Of a stretch of DNA of 64,000 bases, positions 45,250 to 53,884 are shown piece by piece. The notes under the pieces are model-generated. The model worked only from the letters and a program-made list of their open reading frames with translations. It did not search any database and had not been told where the DNA came from. A program made the position numbers and the translations under genes. The stretch is taken from assembly GCA_965215755.1 (NCBI GenBank), contig OZ244119.1, positions 992,001-1,056,000 on the forward strand. The letters are read 5' to 3'. The stretch's first letter is position 1. The number at the start of each line of letters is the position of its first letter. This DNA comes from Tectiglobus sp965215755. Its GTDB lineage: Bacteria > Pseudomonadota > Alphaproteobacteria > Rhizobiales > Hyphomicrobiaceae.

Positions 45250-45750
45250 TCAGTAGCGCATCAATACTGTGCTGACCGCACCACTTCCAGGCACTGTCAC
45301 AATGTAGAGACGATCGAACTCGCTCCCCTCATCCATTGGAAACCCTGGTTCGCCACCAAGCATTTCGACCGTCTTCAATACGGTGTTGGTGTGGCCAACA
45401 ACTAAATGTCGACCTTTCGCTTTACGTAGTTGCACAATCAGTTCTTGGAGCTTTCGTGGGTCGTACAGCTTCACTTTGAGGCCGAAAACACTTGCAGACG
45501 GCGCGGCGGTCGATCTAGTTCGCTTGAAATCGGTGCTATGGATGTGCTCGATTTCTGCATCGCTGAGCATTCTGGCCAATCGCTTGGCTCTTTTCACACC
45601 GACTTCAGACAGCGAAGCGTCACGAGTGGTATTTGCTTTTTCTGCATGTCGAATAGCAAAAACCGTTAAAGTTCCATCGTCGGCAAGGCTAGGTCTGGTG
45701 AGCACTGCCATGACCAATAGAATTACAAACCAAAGATAAGCTAGTCGCAT
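45250..45750 (-). CDS. Secreted histidine phosphatase-family protein
   Basis: A 166-residue protein with a signal sequence (LAYLWFVILLVMAVLTRPSLA) and a histidine phosphatase fold: FAIRHAEKANTT carries the catalytic RH motif, SEVGVKRAKRLARML and HSTDFKRTRST follow, and the second catalytic His is in LVVGHTNTVLKTVEMLGG. It therefore acts as a periplasmic phosphatase or SixA-like enzyme. An upstream ATG at 45780 would add ten residues. It is next to the interrupted cupin gene on the same strand. The substrate is unknown. Confidence 0.85.
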   Translation of the reverse strand: MRLAYLWFVILLVMAVLTRPSLADDGTLTVFAIRHAEKANTTRDASLSEVGVKRAKRLARMLSDAEIEHIHSTDFKRTRSTAAPSASVFGLKVKLYDPRKLQELIVQLRKAKGRHLVVGHTNTVLKTVEMLGGEPGFPMDEGSEFDRLYIVTVPGSGAVSTVLMRY

Positions 45751-46170
45751 CGATTCACTCGCGTTGATCGCCCGGTGCATGTCAGGCTGTTCTCATTTCT
45801 GATGTTCATGCCAATCGAGCATTGGCTTCTTCGAATAGCTTCATGTTTTTCTCAATGTCGTAATCGTTTTCGCTTAAGTTTTGAGGGTCCCACTCACTGC
45901 GATGCTCTTCAAAAAAATCACCTGCGTAGACATGGATGGCACCGGTTATAACTCCTGTTGGATTGGTCACCGAATGAATGATGTCCTTACCTAGTTGCAC
46001 TGCATCCCGAGGCCCCAATGAATCGGCTCCAGCGGCCTCGATTTCTCCGGTAGCGCTATCCTTAATGCGCCTCCAAAAAATATTGTCCTCACGTCCCGAG
46101 TAGACACCAATCACAGCTGCCATGTTGTGATTGTGTGGCATGATCGTCATTCTTGGTGCCCAAAGAACAT

Positions 46171-47206
46171 CCTGATTACCCCGATATGTCCGCCGTCATT
46201 GGTCCGATTGCGATGATTGCCTTGCGTGTCTGAGGTGCGATCGTTGCGGCGGCTCGGGCAAGGCGGCGGAGATTGTCCTTGAGATCGAAGCGGCGATTGT
46301 AGCGCCACTCAAAGGCTGCGAGATAACGTGGCGCATGCTGGGGATCGCACGAGCGCAAGGTACCCGTGATCGCGCTCTTGACGTTGCCGAGTCCAGTGTT
46401 CACCCAATTGAAATCTGGATCTTTCGGACGCCCGCCGCCGGTACTCCTGACTATGTGCTTCAGGCCCGCCTCGGCGATCCCATCGAAACAGCCGAGGCCA
46501 TCGCTTAAGACACGCGAACCAGCCGCGATCGAGCGCACCGCATAGTCCTTGATCGCCTCCTTCGTGAAGGCTGCGACGGCCCGCATCTGGCTGTAGATCG
46601 GCCGTCCATCACGGGTCTGGACGGCGATGACGAAAGGGGTTTTGTTTTGCGCTCCGCGCCCGCGTTTGCCAGGCTTTTCGCCGCCTTGATAGGCATCGTC
46701 GATCTGGACATCTCCGGCGAGCCTGTAGATCAAGTTGCGCTGGCGCATGACCTCCATCAGCTTCTGTTTGATCAACCAGGCCGTGTCCCATTTCACATCA
46801 AGTTGGCGGGCGAGTTCGAGGGCTGCGATATCGTTCTTCGAGGCCGTCATCAGGTGCATCGCAAGGAACCACTTGCTCAGTGGCGTGCGCGACTTGTGGA
46901 AGACCGTTCCGGCCCGGGCCGAGCTCTGCACGCGGCAGGCCGTGCACTGGAACAACCGTTTCGGCGCGAGATAGCTGTGCCGCCGACCGCCGCACTTCGG
47001 GCACTCGAAGCCATCCGGCCAACGCATCTCAACAAGTGCTGCGTGGCATTGCTCCTCGCTGCCATAGAGCCGATTGAACTCGGCCATACTCAGACCCTTC
47101 TGGAACTGTACCGCGTTGCGCGCCATTCAATCCTCCGTCATCAACCAACGAAACACGAGATATCAGGGCTTCGTGGCAGCATGGCGGAAACATCGGGGTA
47201 ATCAGG
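46171..47206 (-). mobile_element. IS1595-family insertion sequence with exact ends
   Basis: Terminal inverted repeats of 24 bp, beginning CCTGATTACCCCGAT at both ends, differ at two positions only. They are flanked by a perfect 8-bp target duplication: AAGAACAT at 46163-46170 and at 47207-47214. Element length is 1036 bp with one transposase gene whose stop lies inside the left repeat. Ends, duplication length and gene fit the IS1595 family, and the clean duplication implies direct, fairly recent transposition. Confidence 0.93.
46176..47126 (-). CDS. IS1595-family transposase
   Basis: A 316-residue ISXO2-like transposase. An N-terminal zinc ribbon (CPKCGG ... FQCTAC) is followed by helical LSKWFLAMHLMTASKNDIAA and the catalytic domain with GDVQIDDAYQGGEKPGKRG and VLSDGLGCFDG as acidic sites, then NWVNTGLGNVKSAITGT, where this family uses Asn/Lys in the third position region. 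It looks full-length and uninterrupted. It lies within a precise element that disrupts the cupin gene. Confidence 0.93.
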   Translation of the reverse strand: MARNAVQFQKGLSMAEFNRLYGSEEQCHAALVEMRWPDGFECPKCGGRRHSYLAPKRLFQCTACRVQSSARAGTVFHKSRTPLSKWFLAMHLMTASKNDIAALELARQLDVKWDTAWLIKQKLMEVMRQRNLIYRLAGDVQIDDAYQGGEKPGKRGRGAQNKTPFVIAVQTRDGRPIYSQMRAVAAFTKEAIKDYAVRSIAAGSRVLSDGLGCFDGIAEAGLKHIVRSTGGGRPKDPDFNWVNTGLGNVKSAITGTLRSCDPQHAPRYLAAFEWRYNRRFDLKDNLRRLARAAATIAPQTRKAIIAIGPMTADISG

Positions 47207-47407
47207 AAGAACATTGATGATAGTCAAGCTATCTGAGTGATGGATTTTTTGAACACCGCCCTTTGTTGGTTCGCCTAGTGCCCGAATGATGTTGCCAGGC
47301 TCGGACACAGCTTCCTGGACAACTTCTCGAACCGCCTTCATAGAGTCCGTGCCTTCCATGGCAGTGCGGCAATCTGCAATGAACCTGTCGACCTCGAACA
47401 TCAACAT

Positions 47408-47907
47408 CCTCCTCTCGTTTGACTATCCAAAAAATTGAACCGGATTGCACCTTAACTCGCGGCAGGGTCAGCTACCAGAACGCACGTCCTGACCATGGTT
47501 AGCAAATCTTGAGTTCAGCGGAAGCCAGTCTCCTCATGGCCCGTCCCTGAAGAGGCTGTTGAGAGCAGAACGGGCTTGAAGCTGAGGGTAAAGCTGAAAT
47601 ACGCTAACTGAGCACACCCGATCGCACCATATCGTCCGCTGCCGAAGTATGTTCTGCCGTGATGTGTTCACGTTGGGCTCTTTTCTGCCTGACCCTAAGC
47701 GGCTGTCGCAGGTTTTTTAATGTCGCACCGCATCAACAAACGCCCCGCTCCGAAGCGGACCTGAGCAACAGCAGCATCGCGGTCACTCGTGACCGACGCA
47801 ATGATCAAGAACCGGCAGTTATTAAACAAAGAAATACTGTGGCGGACTTTGAATGGAGTTCCCTTACAAGAGATCACCCAAATTCCTCACGCAATCGGCG
47901 CTCGATC
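47408..47907. other. 500-base stretch with no supportable gene
   Basis: Between the cupin start and the ankyrin gene's stop I see no coding pattern in any frame with a credible start. Part of a plus-strand frame here (from 47659) is only antisense to the ankyrin gene further on. It should contain the promoter of the disrupted cupin gene near 47410-47450. Confidence 0.5.
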
Positions 47908-48606
47908 CTATTTCAGCAATTCTACAATCTTCTCAAACTTGCGAACTCTTGCCAGCATCAAGGGAGTATGACCATTACGGTCCGGGATGGACTTGCTGGC
48001 ACCTGCTCCGACGAGTGCGCGAACTGTTTCGACGTGATCGGACCCACCATCCCCAAGTACTACAGCTTCGATAAGGGCAGTCCAACCCAAGTTATTCACA
48101 TGATCCAGTGGCGCACCTGCTTTGATAAGAGCTTTAACAACTTCATGATGCCCCAGATGGGCTGCCGCGATCAAAGCAGTGCCGTCATAGATACTCGTAA
48201 TATTGCGCGGGCTTGCACCTAGATGAATTGCTCGCTCAACAAGCTTCGGGTCATTAGCAACCGCGGCGATTGTTACAATATCGTATTTGTCATTTTCCAA
48301 AGCGTTTGGATCTGCGCCGCCTTGGACCAACTGTGCAATGGCATCGTCATGCGAACCGAACGCAGCTACATGCAGAGGTGTCCGCCCTGCTCCATCTCGT
48401 GCATTTGGATTAGCACCGGAGGCGATCAATTTTCGAATTTGGGAAGTATCGTTATTCGATGCTGCCAGATGAAGACCTTGATAGGCTGAAAGTTCTTGTT
48501 GCGTTGGTGGTGTCTGGGCTAGGGCCACGTGAGAGCAGCAAACTATCGCTACAGCCAACAAGACTGGGTTCAGTTGCAGAAACGAAAGAATCGCTTTTCT
48601 AGGCAT
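47908..48606 (-). CDS. Exported ankyrin-repeat protein
   Basis: A 232-residue protein: a signal peptide (LLAVAIVCCSHVALA, cut before QTPP) followed by about five ankyrin repeats, recognisable from GLHLAASNNDTSQIRKLIASG, GRTPLHVAAFGSHDDAIAQLV, then TALIAAAHLGHHEVVKALIKAG and GHTPLMLARVRKFEKIVELL. Ankyrin repeats bind proteins; a secreted single-domain form often acts as an antidote or partner to an exported enzyme such as a catalase or deaminase. It ends nine bases before the deaminase stop, with the deaminase upstream on the same strand, so the two are likely cotranscribed. Confidence 0.88.
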   Translation of the reverse strand: MPRKAILSFLQLNPVLLAVAIVCCSHVALAQTPPTQQELSAYQGLHLAASNNDTSQIRKLIASGANPNARDGAGRTPLHVAAFGSHDDAIAQLVQGGADPNALENDKYDIVTIAAVANDPKLVERAIHLGASPRNITSIYDGTALIAAAHLGHHEVVKALIKAGAPLDHVNNLGWTALIEAVVLGDGGSDHVETVRALVGAGASKSIPDRNGHTPLMLARVRKFEKIVELLK

Positions 48607-48615
48607 TCTGGTGCC

Positions 48616-49107
48616 TCAACTACACAATTTAGGTGGACCGCCGTCAGCACCGCTAGATCCATAAACGTAAGCTTGAAGGTTTGCCCAGTAAGCCGCAGCC
48701 TCGCACATCGGGCAAGGTTTTGATGACGAATAAATGATATGATTAGACAAGTCGCGCTTGCCCAAGCGGCGCGCGGCATCACGGATTGCTTCCAATTCAG
48801 CATGCGCCGTTGGATCACCTTTGCTCACAACGCGACTTGGTGCCTGGCCGATGATGCGTAAGGTAGTGCGATCTACAATTATCGCGCCGTAACCTTGATC
48901 ACCTTTTGACAAAGCCAAATCTCGCATAGCGAATGCACGCTCGACAAATACCTTCACACCGGGGTTGATTGGTTGTTCAATTCGATCCGTATCGCTACCC
49001 GAGACATTTGAGTGCGGTAGCGCAGCCGTAATACCGAATGTACAAAGCCCCCCAGTGAGTAGCCGACGGCGAGACCATCGTTGATCGCGATCTGGTGAAT
49101 TTTCCAT
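48616..49107 (-). CDS. Cytidine/nucleoside deaminase-like protein with Tat signal
   Basis: A 163-residue protein whose zinc deaminase core has HAELEAIRD (His ligand and catalytic Glu) and PCPMCEAAAYW (Cys ligands), like guanine deaminase or tRNA adenosine deaminase relatives. Unusually the N-terminus WSRRRLLTGGLCTFGITAALP is a twin-arginine export signal. The start at 49107 with GAGG nine bases upstream gives the signal a normal length; the frame is open to 49182. It precedes the ankyrin gene by nine bases. An exported deaminase with an ankyrin partner could be a secreted effector or toxin pair, but the enzymatic target is unknown. The 311-base gap to the next gene holds divergent promoters only. 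Confidence 0.82.
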   Translation of the reverse strand: MENSPDRDQRWSRRRLLTGGLCTFGITAALPHSNVSGSDTDRIEQPINPGVKVFVERAFAMRDLALSKGDQGYGAIIVDRTTLRIIGQAPSRVVSKGDPTAHAELEAIRDAARRLGKRDLSNHIIYSSSKPCPMCEAAAYWANLQAYVYGSSGADGGPPKLCS

Positions 49108-49418
49108 GACGGTAGCCCTCATCATTGCGCCATGCCGGCCAGTTGCTGATTCCCACTGTGCTACATTCATTAATTTCAGCATGTTGTTGGCTTTGCCATT
49201 AGCCTATGATTGCGTCTGCGTGACCTAGCTGTCCTTGACATAGCATAGGAGGTAATTTGTCGATATTTACATCGCATTGAGTCCGCTACCGCCTGAATCA
49301 TCTTCGGTGATTTATCTTTACCTGTTTGCGACACCGCAATGTCATACGCGTGAAAATGAGCAGGGGTGAAGACGTTTGTCGCTTGTACACAGGTAGAAAA
49401 GAGTAATGGACGCGAAGG

Positions 49419-50078
49419 ATGGCTGACTGGCTGGAAAGTGTACATCAACTTTCGGACTTGGAATCCAAGTCAAGGACAGCATTGTCTATGCTTAATCCTG
49501 TCACCATAAGGAGCGGAACGGTAGTTTTTCGGCCTGGTCAACCAACCGAGAACTTCCCAATCATCATATCCGGTCGAATTGGTGTATATCTCACAGGCGC
49601 TACTGGCAGAGATATTCTCCTTTACTCGGTTAGCCCAGGCGAAACCTGTGTTCAGACGACGCTGGGATTGCTGGGAGGCGACGCCTATTCTGCAGAGGCG
49701 CTTGCTGAAACTGACATCGAAGCGGTTATTGTTTCACAAGAACTTTTTGAGCAATTGCTGGCGGAATCAGCGGGCTTTCGAAGCTACGTCTTCGGTGCGT
49801 TTGCTCGCCGAATGCAAACCGTGATGCGAGTGCTTGAAAGCGTGGCCTTCGTCAGGGTCGAGGTCCGTTTGGCCGAAGCCCTTCTGGAGCGGACTGACAG
49901 TCAGGGGCGAGTTATTCAAACACATCAGGAGTTGGCTACCGCGATTGGATCTGTACGCGAGGTCGTCTCAAGGCGACTGGAACATCTCGCCAAACACGGT
50001 TTGGTTGAACTTGAGCGTGGTCAGATTTGTGTCGTCGATAGAGTTGGGCTCAGACGACTCGTCGACAGCCCGGGATGA
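49419..50078 (+). CDS. Crp/Fnr-family transcriptional regulator
   Basis: A 219-residue regulator with an N-terminal cyclic-nucleotide-binding-like domain (FRPGQPTENFPIIISGRIGVY, then GETCVQTTLGLLGGD) and a C-terminal winged helix (TAIGSVREVVSRRLEHLAKHGLVEL). Only one cysteine lies in the sensor domain (GETC), so it lacks the four-cysteine iron-sulfur pattern of FNR; sensing of redox, sulfur or another signal is possible. It is followed by a DUF2892 gene, a cytochrome c' and a YceI gene on the same strand, suggesting local control of this set. Confidence 0.92.
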   Translation: MADWLESVHQLSDLESKSRTALSMLNPVTIRSGTVVFRPGQPTENFPIIISGRIGVYLTGATGRDILLYSVSPGETCVQTTLGLLGGDAYSAEALAETDIEAVIVSQELFEQLLAESAGFRSYVFGAFARRMQTVMRVLESVAFVRVEVRLAEALLERTDSQGRVIQTHQELATAIGSVREVVSRRLEHLAKHGLVELERGQICVVDRVGLRRLVDSPG

Positions 50079-50163
50079 CTTGGTGACTTGATCACAGACC
50101 AGCGGTATCGGACTCGCTACACTCCAACTGTTGTTCATGTATCCCGTGAAAAGGAGGACCGTG

Positions 50164-50370
50164 ATGCTGAAAACCAATGTAGGGTCAATCGACAGAGCAT
50201 TAAGGATTGTCGTTGGGCTATGTCTGATCGGCGCCTTCTTTTATTTTCCGAATGAGCCATGGCGGTACTGGACACTGATAGGCCTTGTACCATTGATCAC
50301 GGGCCTTGCCGGAAACTGCCCGGCCTATTCGATCTTTGGTCTTTCCACCTGCCCCCTTAGGAAGGCGTAG
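50164..50370 (+). CDS. DUF2892 (YgaP-like) small membrane protein
   Basis: A 68-residue inner-membrane protein with two hydrophobic helices: LRIVVGLCLIGAFFYF and YWTLIGLVPLITGLAG, then the conserved NCPAYSIFGLSTCP. The family motif NVGSIDRALRIVVG starts the protein. AAGGAGG lies six bases before ATG 50164, one of the best ribosome sites here. Relatives are often next to rhodanese and sulfur-sensing regulators, which fits the Crp/Fnr gene 85 bases upstream. In the 317-base gap after it I see no gene. Confidence 0.85.
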   Translation: MLKTNVGSIDRALRIVVGLCLIGAFFYFPNEPWRYWTLIGLVPLITGLAGNCPAYSIFGLSTCPLRKA

Positions 50371-50687
50371 GACAAAAAAAGCCTACCTTGAGCTGACTTG
50401 GCTTGGCATCGCTCGGAAGACAGCAATAGCAGGGAAAATATCTGATTCACGCGCATGCGCAGTTGCATGTCTGTTGGAAACAGCGCGCAGCTTCTCGCTA
50501 TGCGTATGCTTCAATCATCGATGCGCTGTCGGACCAAACAATGTTCAGCTTTGCAACAACGAGCCGATCTGTCATCGCGCAAGGCATGTGCAAATGCGCA
50601 CAACCTAACTGCAAAAATGTCGACCCAGGTAGGTTCATCCAATGTATAGTTTGATACTCGGATCGACTGACGTAGGAGATGTTCAAA

Positions 50688-51176
50688 ATGAAGTTTACAC
50701 TGATTTTATCTGCAGCGATTTCGGTGCTGCTTATGGCCGTTGTACCGACTACAGCACGTGAACCGCTGAATACCAAAGACCCAATTGAGAAAGCAATCAA
50801 GGCGCGTCAATCGTACTTTCAAGTAGTTGTTTTCAACGCTGGCCCATTGTTTGGAATGGCGAAAGGCAAGGTCACTTATGATGCCAAGAGGGCTCAAGAT
50901 CTTGCAAACAATTTACTTGCTCTGACTTCTATGAAAAACGCGGCGATGTGGCCGAAGGGTTCCGACAACATGGCAAAGAAAGGCAAAACGCGCGCGCTTC
51001 CTGCAATTTGGGAATCTGGCTCGAAGGTGGGTGACGCTTCGAACGCGTTTAAGGCAGCGGTAAAGCAGCTAGCAGGCGTTGCTGGCAATGGACTTGATGC
51101 ACTGAAGCCGGCTGTAGGCGCACTCGGTAAGTCCTGTGGCGGATGCCACAAACCTTATCGCGCTAAGGAATTCTGA
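50688..51176 (+). CDS. Cytochrome c' (c556-type)
   Basis: A 162-residue secreted monohaem cytochrome of the four-helix cytochrome c' family. The signal peptide (FTLILSAAISVLLMAVVPTTA) is followed by helices AIKARQSYFQVVVFNAGPL and others, and the haem motif CGGCH lies in the C-terminal tail (SCGGCHKPYRAKEF), as is diagnostic. ATG 50688 has GGAG upstream at normal spacing. These proteins bind NO and CO or accept electrons in the periplasm. With the YceI and ferric-reductase-like genes it forms a redox group. Confidence 0.92.
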   Translation: MKFTLILSAAISVLLMAVVPTTAREPLNTKDPIEKAIKARQSYFQVVVFNAGPLFGMAKGKVTYDAKRAQDLANNLLALTSMKNAAMWPKGSDNMAKKGKTRALPAIWESGSKVGDASNAFKAAVKQLAGVAGNGLDALKPAVGALGKSCGGCHKPYRAKEF

Positions 51177-51396
51177 GACGCTGTTGGCAGGCAACCGCCC
51201 GATCATGCTTCAAGACGCGAGGGCGCAAGACAAGCTCACACAAGCGTGCAGGCTCTAGGCGTGAGCTTTTCTTCTGGATCAACCTCTTCCGCTTATTGTT
51301 CAGAAGCTCGATACAACAGTCCAACCCCAGGCTGGCAGCATGAGGTCGACTAGAGCAACTGGGTCCCCAAAAAAATTTGAGACCAGATGCAAGACA

Positions 51397-52050
51397 ATGA
51401 TGACTTTCGGAAATTGGGCGCGAGATATTGGAGCGGGGCTGTGCGCCGCAATGACAGCCCTTGTGGCAATGATGCATATGCCGGTTCATTCCACCAGCTT
51501 AAATCCGCAACCCCTTGTCGAAGAGTTCAAATTCGACAAGGGACACACGGAGATCCGGTTTGAATACGATCACCTGGCAATGTCCAAACAGTCGGGCGAA
51601 TTTCGCAAGTTTGATGGCATAATCAAATGGGATCGCAGAAACATTGAGAACAGCAGCGTTCACATCGTAATCAAAGCTGACAGTATCTCGACCGGCTTCA
51701 AACCACTTGATGATCATCTCAAGAGTGCAGACTTTTTCGAAGTTGAGAAATACTCGGACATTGTTTTTCGTAGTACGAAGGTTCGTCAAATCGGAACCCG
51801 TATGGGCAAGGTAACAGGGGACCTGACTATTCGTGGAGTCACGAAGTCCGTCACACTTGATGTCAGATTTAACTTCTACGGCACCCATCCATTGGCTGAG
51901 CGAGGCGCGCGATTTGCCGGTGCGCCGTATGCTGGCTTTTCTGCTAGAGCGCACGTGTCGAGAACGAGTTTTGGTGTTGGGCTTTATGCCCCTGGCACTT
52001 CGGACAAGGTCAACATCGTCATAGAGACTGAACTGCGGCGGCAGAATTGA
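51397..52050 (+). CDS. YceI-family periplasmic protein
   Basis: A 217-residue YceI/lipocalin-like protein. Signal region GLCAAMTALVAMMHMPVHS precedes the family core FDKGHTEIRFEYDHLAMSKQSG, then VHIVIKADSISTGFKPLDDHL, FRSTKVRQIG and GDLTIRGVTKSVTLDVRF. YceI proteins bind isoprenoid lipids such as quinones and often sit beside cytochrome genes, as here. Starts at ATG 51397 or 51400; the frame is open back to 51340 without homology. The 220 bases before it contain no gene. Confidence 0.92.
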   Translation: MMTFGNWARDIGAGLCAAMTALVAMMHMPVHSTSLNPQPLVEEFKFDKGHTEIRFEYDHLAMSKQSGEFRKFDGIIKWDRRNIENSSVHIVIKADSISTGFKPLDDHLKSADFFEVEKYSDIVFRSTKVRQIGTRMGKVTGDLTIRGVTKSVTLDVRFNFYGTHPLAERGARFAGAPYAGFSARAHVSRTSFGVGLYAPGTSDKVNIVIETELRRQN

Positions 52051-52648
52051 GTTGCATGCCCAGAGCTGGTTTGACCACGACCTTTTCTATTGCTTGGAAG
52101 CTTGGCAACCTCAATGTCTTGCTCGCGAATTGGCCAAGCGAAGACGCTTAAATCCAATGTGTTGGGTGTCAAATTTGGCTCGAGCGCGATATCGGCTTGG
52201 TGGACAGCGCGCCGTTGACGCAATGCACCACCCTGGCCTGCGGCCGTGTCCGCTTTTGCGATTGGGCGATAATGATGCGCTTAGAGCGTGCTGCACCTGC
52301 TCATGGCAGGTTATGTGAAGAGTTTCGGATGCTGGCGATCGATGAGATTTCCACACGCACTGGAGCCGGCGTCCGAAAGTCGTCAGGGAAGGAACCCGCG
52401 GGCGGTTGGGCGAGGAGCGTGCCGCGACTGCTATGGGTTTTTGGCGGCCGGGCGTGGCCTGTCGGATTGGTGAGGGGTGCATACCGCACGGTTGTGTGAG
52501 GCATGCAAGGTGAGCCACCGGGGCTTGCCTGTCATTGGTAAGAACATTTTTGCGATCGTCGAGGTCATGATGAGGCGATCGGGACGCAGCCGAGCGTTGC
52601 AGCGCGGGGGCCGCCTTATGACAACGTTATTCTGGCAGCGCGTTGAGA
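52051..52648. other. 600-base stretch, probably the non-coding end of the IS91-type element
   Basis: No frame here looks coding. It lies after YceI and beyond the IS91 transposase stop; base composition rises in GC from about 52200, matching the mobile element rather than the YceI gene. The element end should fall within it, but I could not identify the ends. Confidence 0.4.
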
Positions 52649-53872
52649 TCATGAACTATCGATGCCTGCCGGTTCCGATACGTTGTTTGGCGTTGTGCCG
52701 GGCGCGAAGGTCTCGATGATGCGCATAGCGTGGCCGCATGAAGGACATGGCATTGGCCAGGCGTCATCGGGAGTTGCCCCAGGCTCAGCGTCGTCGTTGC
52801 CGTTAGAGGTATCGTTGACGATTGGCTCCGGGGTCCCAAGGAGATCGCGCATCCTGGCGAGATTAACAGCCTTCACGCCGCTTGCGAGAAGGCCGTAATG
52901 GCGAATGCGGTGGAGCCCTTTGGGCAGGACATGGATGAGGAGGCGGCGAATGAACTCGTGCGGGGTGAGCATCATCGTCGTGTATCGGGCGCTGCCATTG
53001 CGGCGGTAATCCTTGACGCGGAACATAACACGCGCGGCATCGGCCTTGATCAGCCGCCGGTTGGAGATGGCGACGCGGTGGGTGTAGCGCGACAGGTAGG
53101 CGAGCACGGCGTTCGGTCCGGCGAACGGGCGCTTGGCATAGACGAACCACTTGCGCCGGCGCAGCGGCCTGAGGAAGCGTTTGAAGGCACGCAGATCGCC
53201 AAGATGGGCCTGCGCGCCGAAGAAGTTGAGCTGGCCGGCCACGTGCGCTGCCACGAGCTTATCGATCATGACGTTACGGAAGCGCTTCGAGAGCGCCCTG
53301 ACCGGTACGAAGAAGCCCTTGCGGCAGGCGATCCAGCGTGAGCCATCCGACGACATCCCGCCGCCCGGCACGATCATATGGACGTGCGGGTGATGCGTCA
53401 TGGCTGAGCCCCAGGTGTGCAGCACCGAGGTGATCGCGACCCTGGCGCCGAGGTGCTTGGGATCGGCGGCAATGGTTTGCATCGTCTCGGCCGACACCTT
53501 GAACAGCAGATCGTAGATCACGCGCTTGTTGTGGTACGCGATATCGGCGATCCGGGCAGGCAGGGTGAACACGACGTGGAAGTAGTCGACCGGCAGCAGT
53601 TCGGCCTGCCGCGCCTCCATCCACTCGCGTGCCTTGCCGCCCTGGCATTTGGGGCAATGCCGGTTGCGGCAGGAGTTGTAGGCAATGTGCGTGTGCCGGC
53701 ACGCCCCGTTCTGACAACGCGCAACGTGTCCGCCGAGCGCTGCCGTGCGGCAACGCTCGATGGCCGACATGACCTTCATCTGGTCGAGACTGACGTGACC
53801 GCGGTTGGCATCACGCCATGCGGGACCAAAGGCACGGAAGATATCCGCGACCTCCAGCGATGGACGGGACAC
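52649..53872 (-). CDS. IS91-family (HUH, Y2) transposase
   Basis: A 407-residue rolling-circle transposase. The N-terminal zinc-binding region reads CQNGACRHTHIAYNSCRNRHCPKC, followed by the HUH nickase motif HHPHVHMIVPGGG and the two-tyrosine motif YLSRYTHRVAIS; the C-terminal Cys pair (PCPSCGH) is extra. It is intact. It lies 12 bases downstream of a tyrosine recombinase on the same strand, a pairing known in a subset of IS91-like elements. Such elements can mobilise adjacent DNA. Confidence 0.93.
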   Translation of the reverse strand: MSRPSLEVADIFRAFGPAWRDANRGHVSLDQMKVMSAIERCRTAALGGHVARCQNGACRHTHIAYNSCRNRHCPKCQGGKAREWMEARQAELLPVDYFHVVFTLPARIADIAYHNKRVIYDLLFKVSAETMQTIAADPKHLGARVAITSVLHTWGSAMTHHPHVHMIVPGGGMSSDGSRWIACRKGFFVPVRALSKRFRNVMIDKLVAAHVAGQLNFFGAQAHLGDLRAFKRFLRPLRRRKWFVYAKRPFAGPNAVLAYLSRYTHRVAISNRRLIKADAARVMFRVKDYRRNGSARYTTMMLTPHEFIRRLLIHVLPKGLHRIRHYGLLASGVKAVNLARMRDLLGTPEPIVNDTSNGNDDAEPGATPDDAWPMPCPSCGHAMRIIETFAPGTTPNNVSEPAGIDSS

Positions 53873-53884
53873 GATCGGGCTCGG

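Larger units (their letters stand above)
45806..47401 (-). pseudogene. Cupin (cysteine dioxygenase-like) gene split by an IS1595-family element
   Basis: The 5' part (about 47207-47401) encodes FEVDRFIADCRTAMEGTDSM to SLTIINVL, and the 3' part (45806 to about 46170) continues WAPRMTIMPHNHNMAAVIGV to the stop. Removing the IS and one copy of the 8-bp duplication restores a single frame of roughly 180 codons across the junction. MPHNHN and GVYSGREDNIFWRR are the metal-site motif and following block of a cysteine dioxygenase-like cupin family. The start at 47401 has AGGAGG six bases upstream. The gene is thus inactivated by a recent, precise insertion. Confidence 0.85.

Noticed and set aside
47659..48222. 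A 187-codon plus-strand frame
   Set aside because: Its second half is antisense to the ankyrin protein, its composition is not protein-like and there is no ribosome site.
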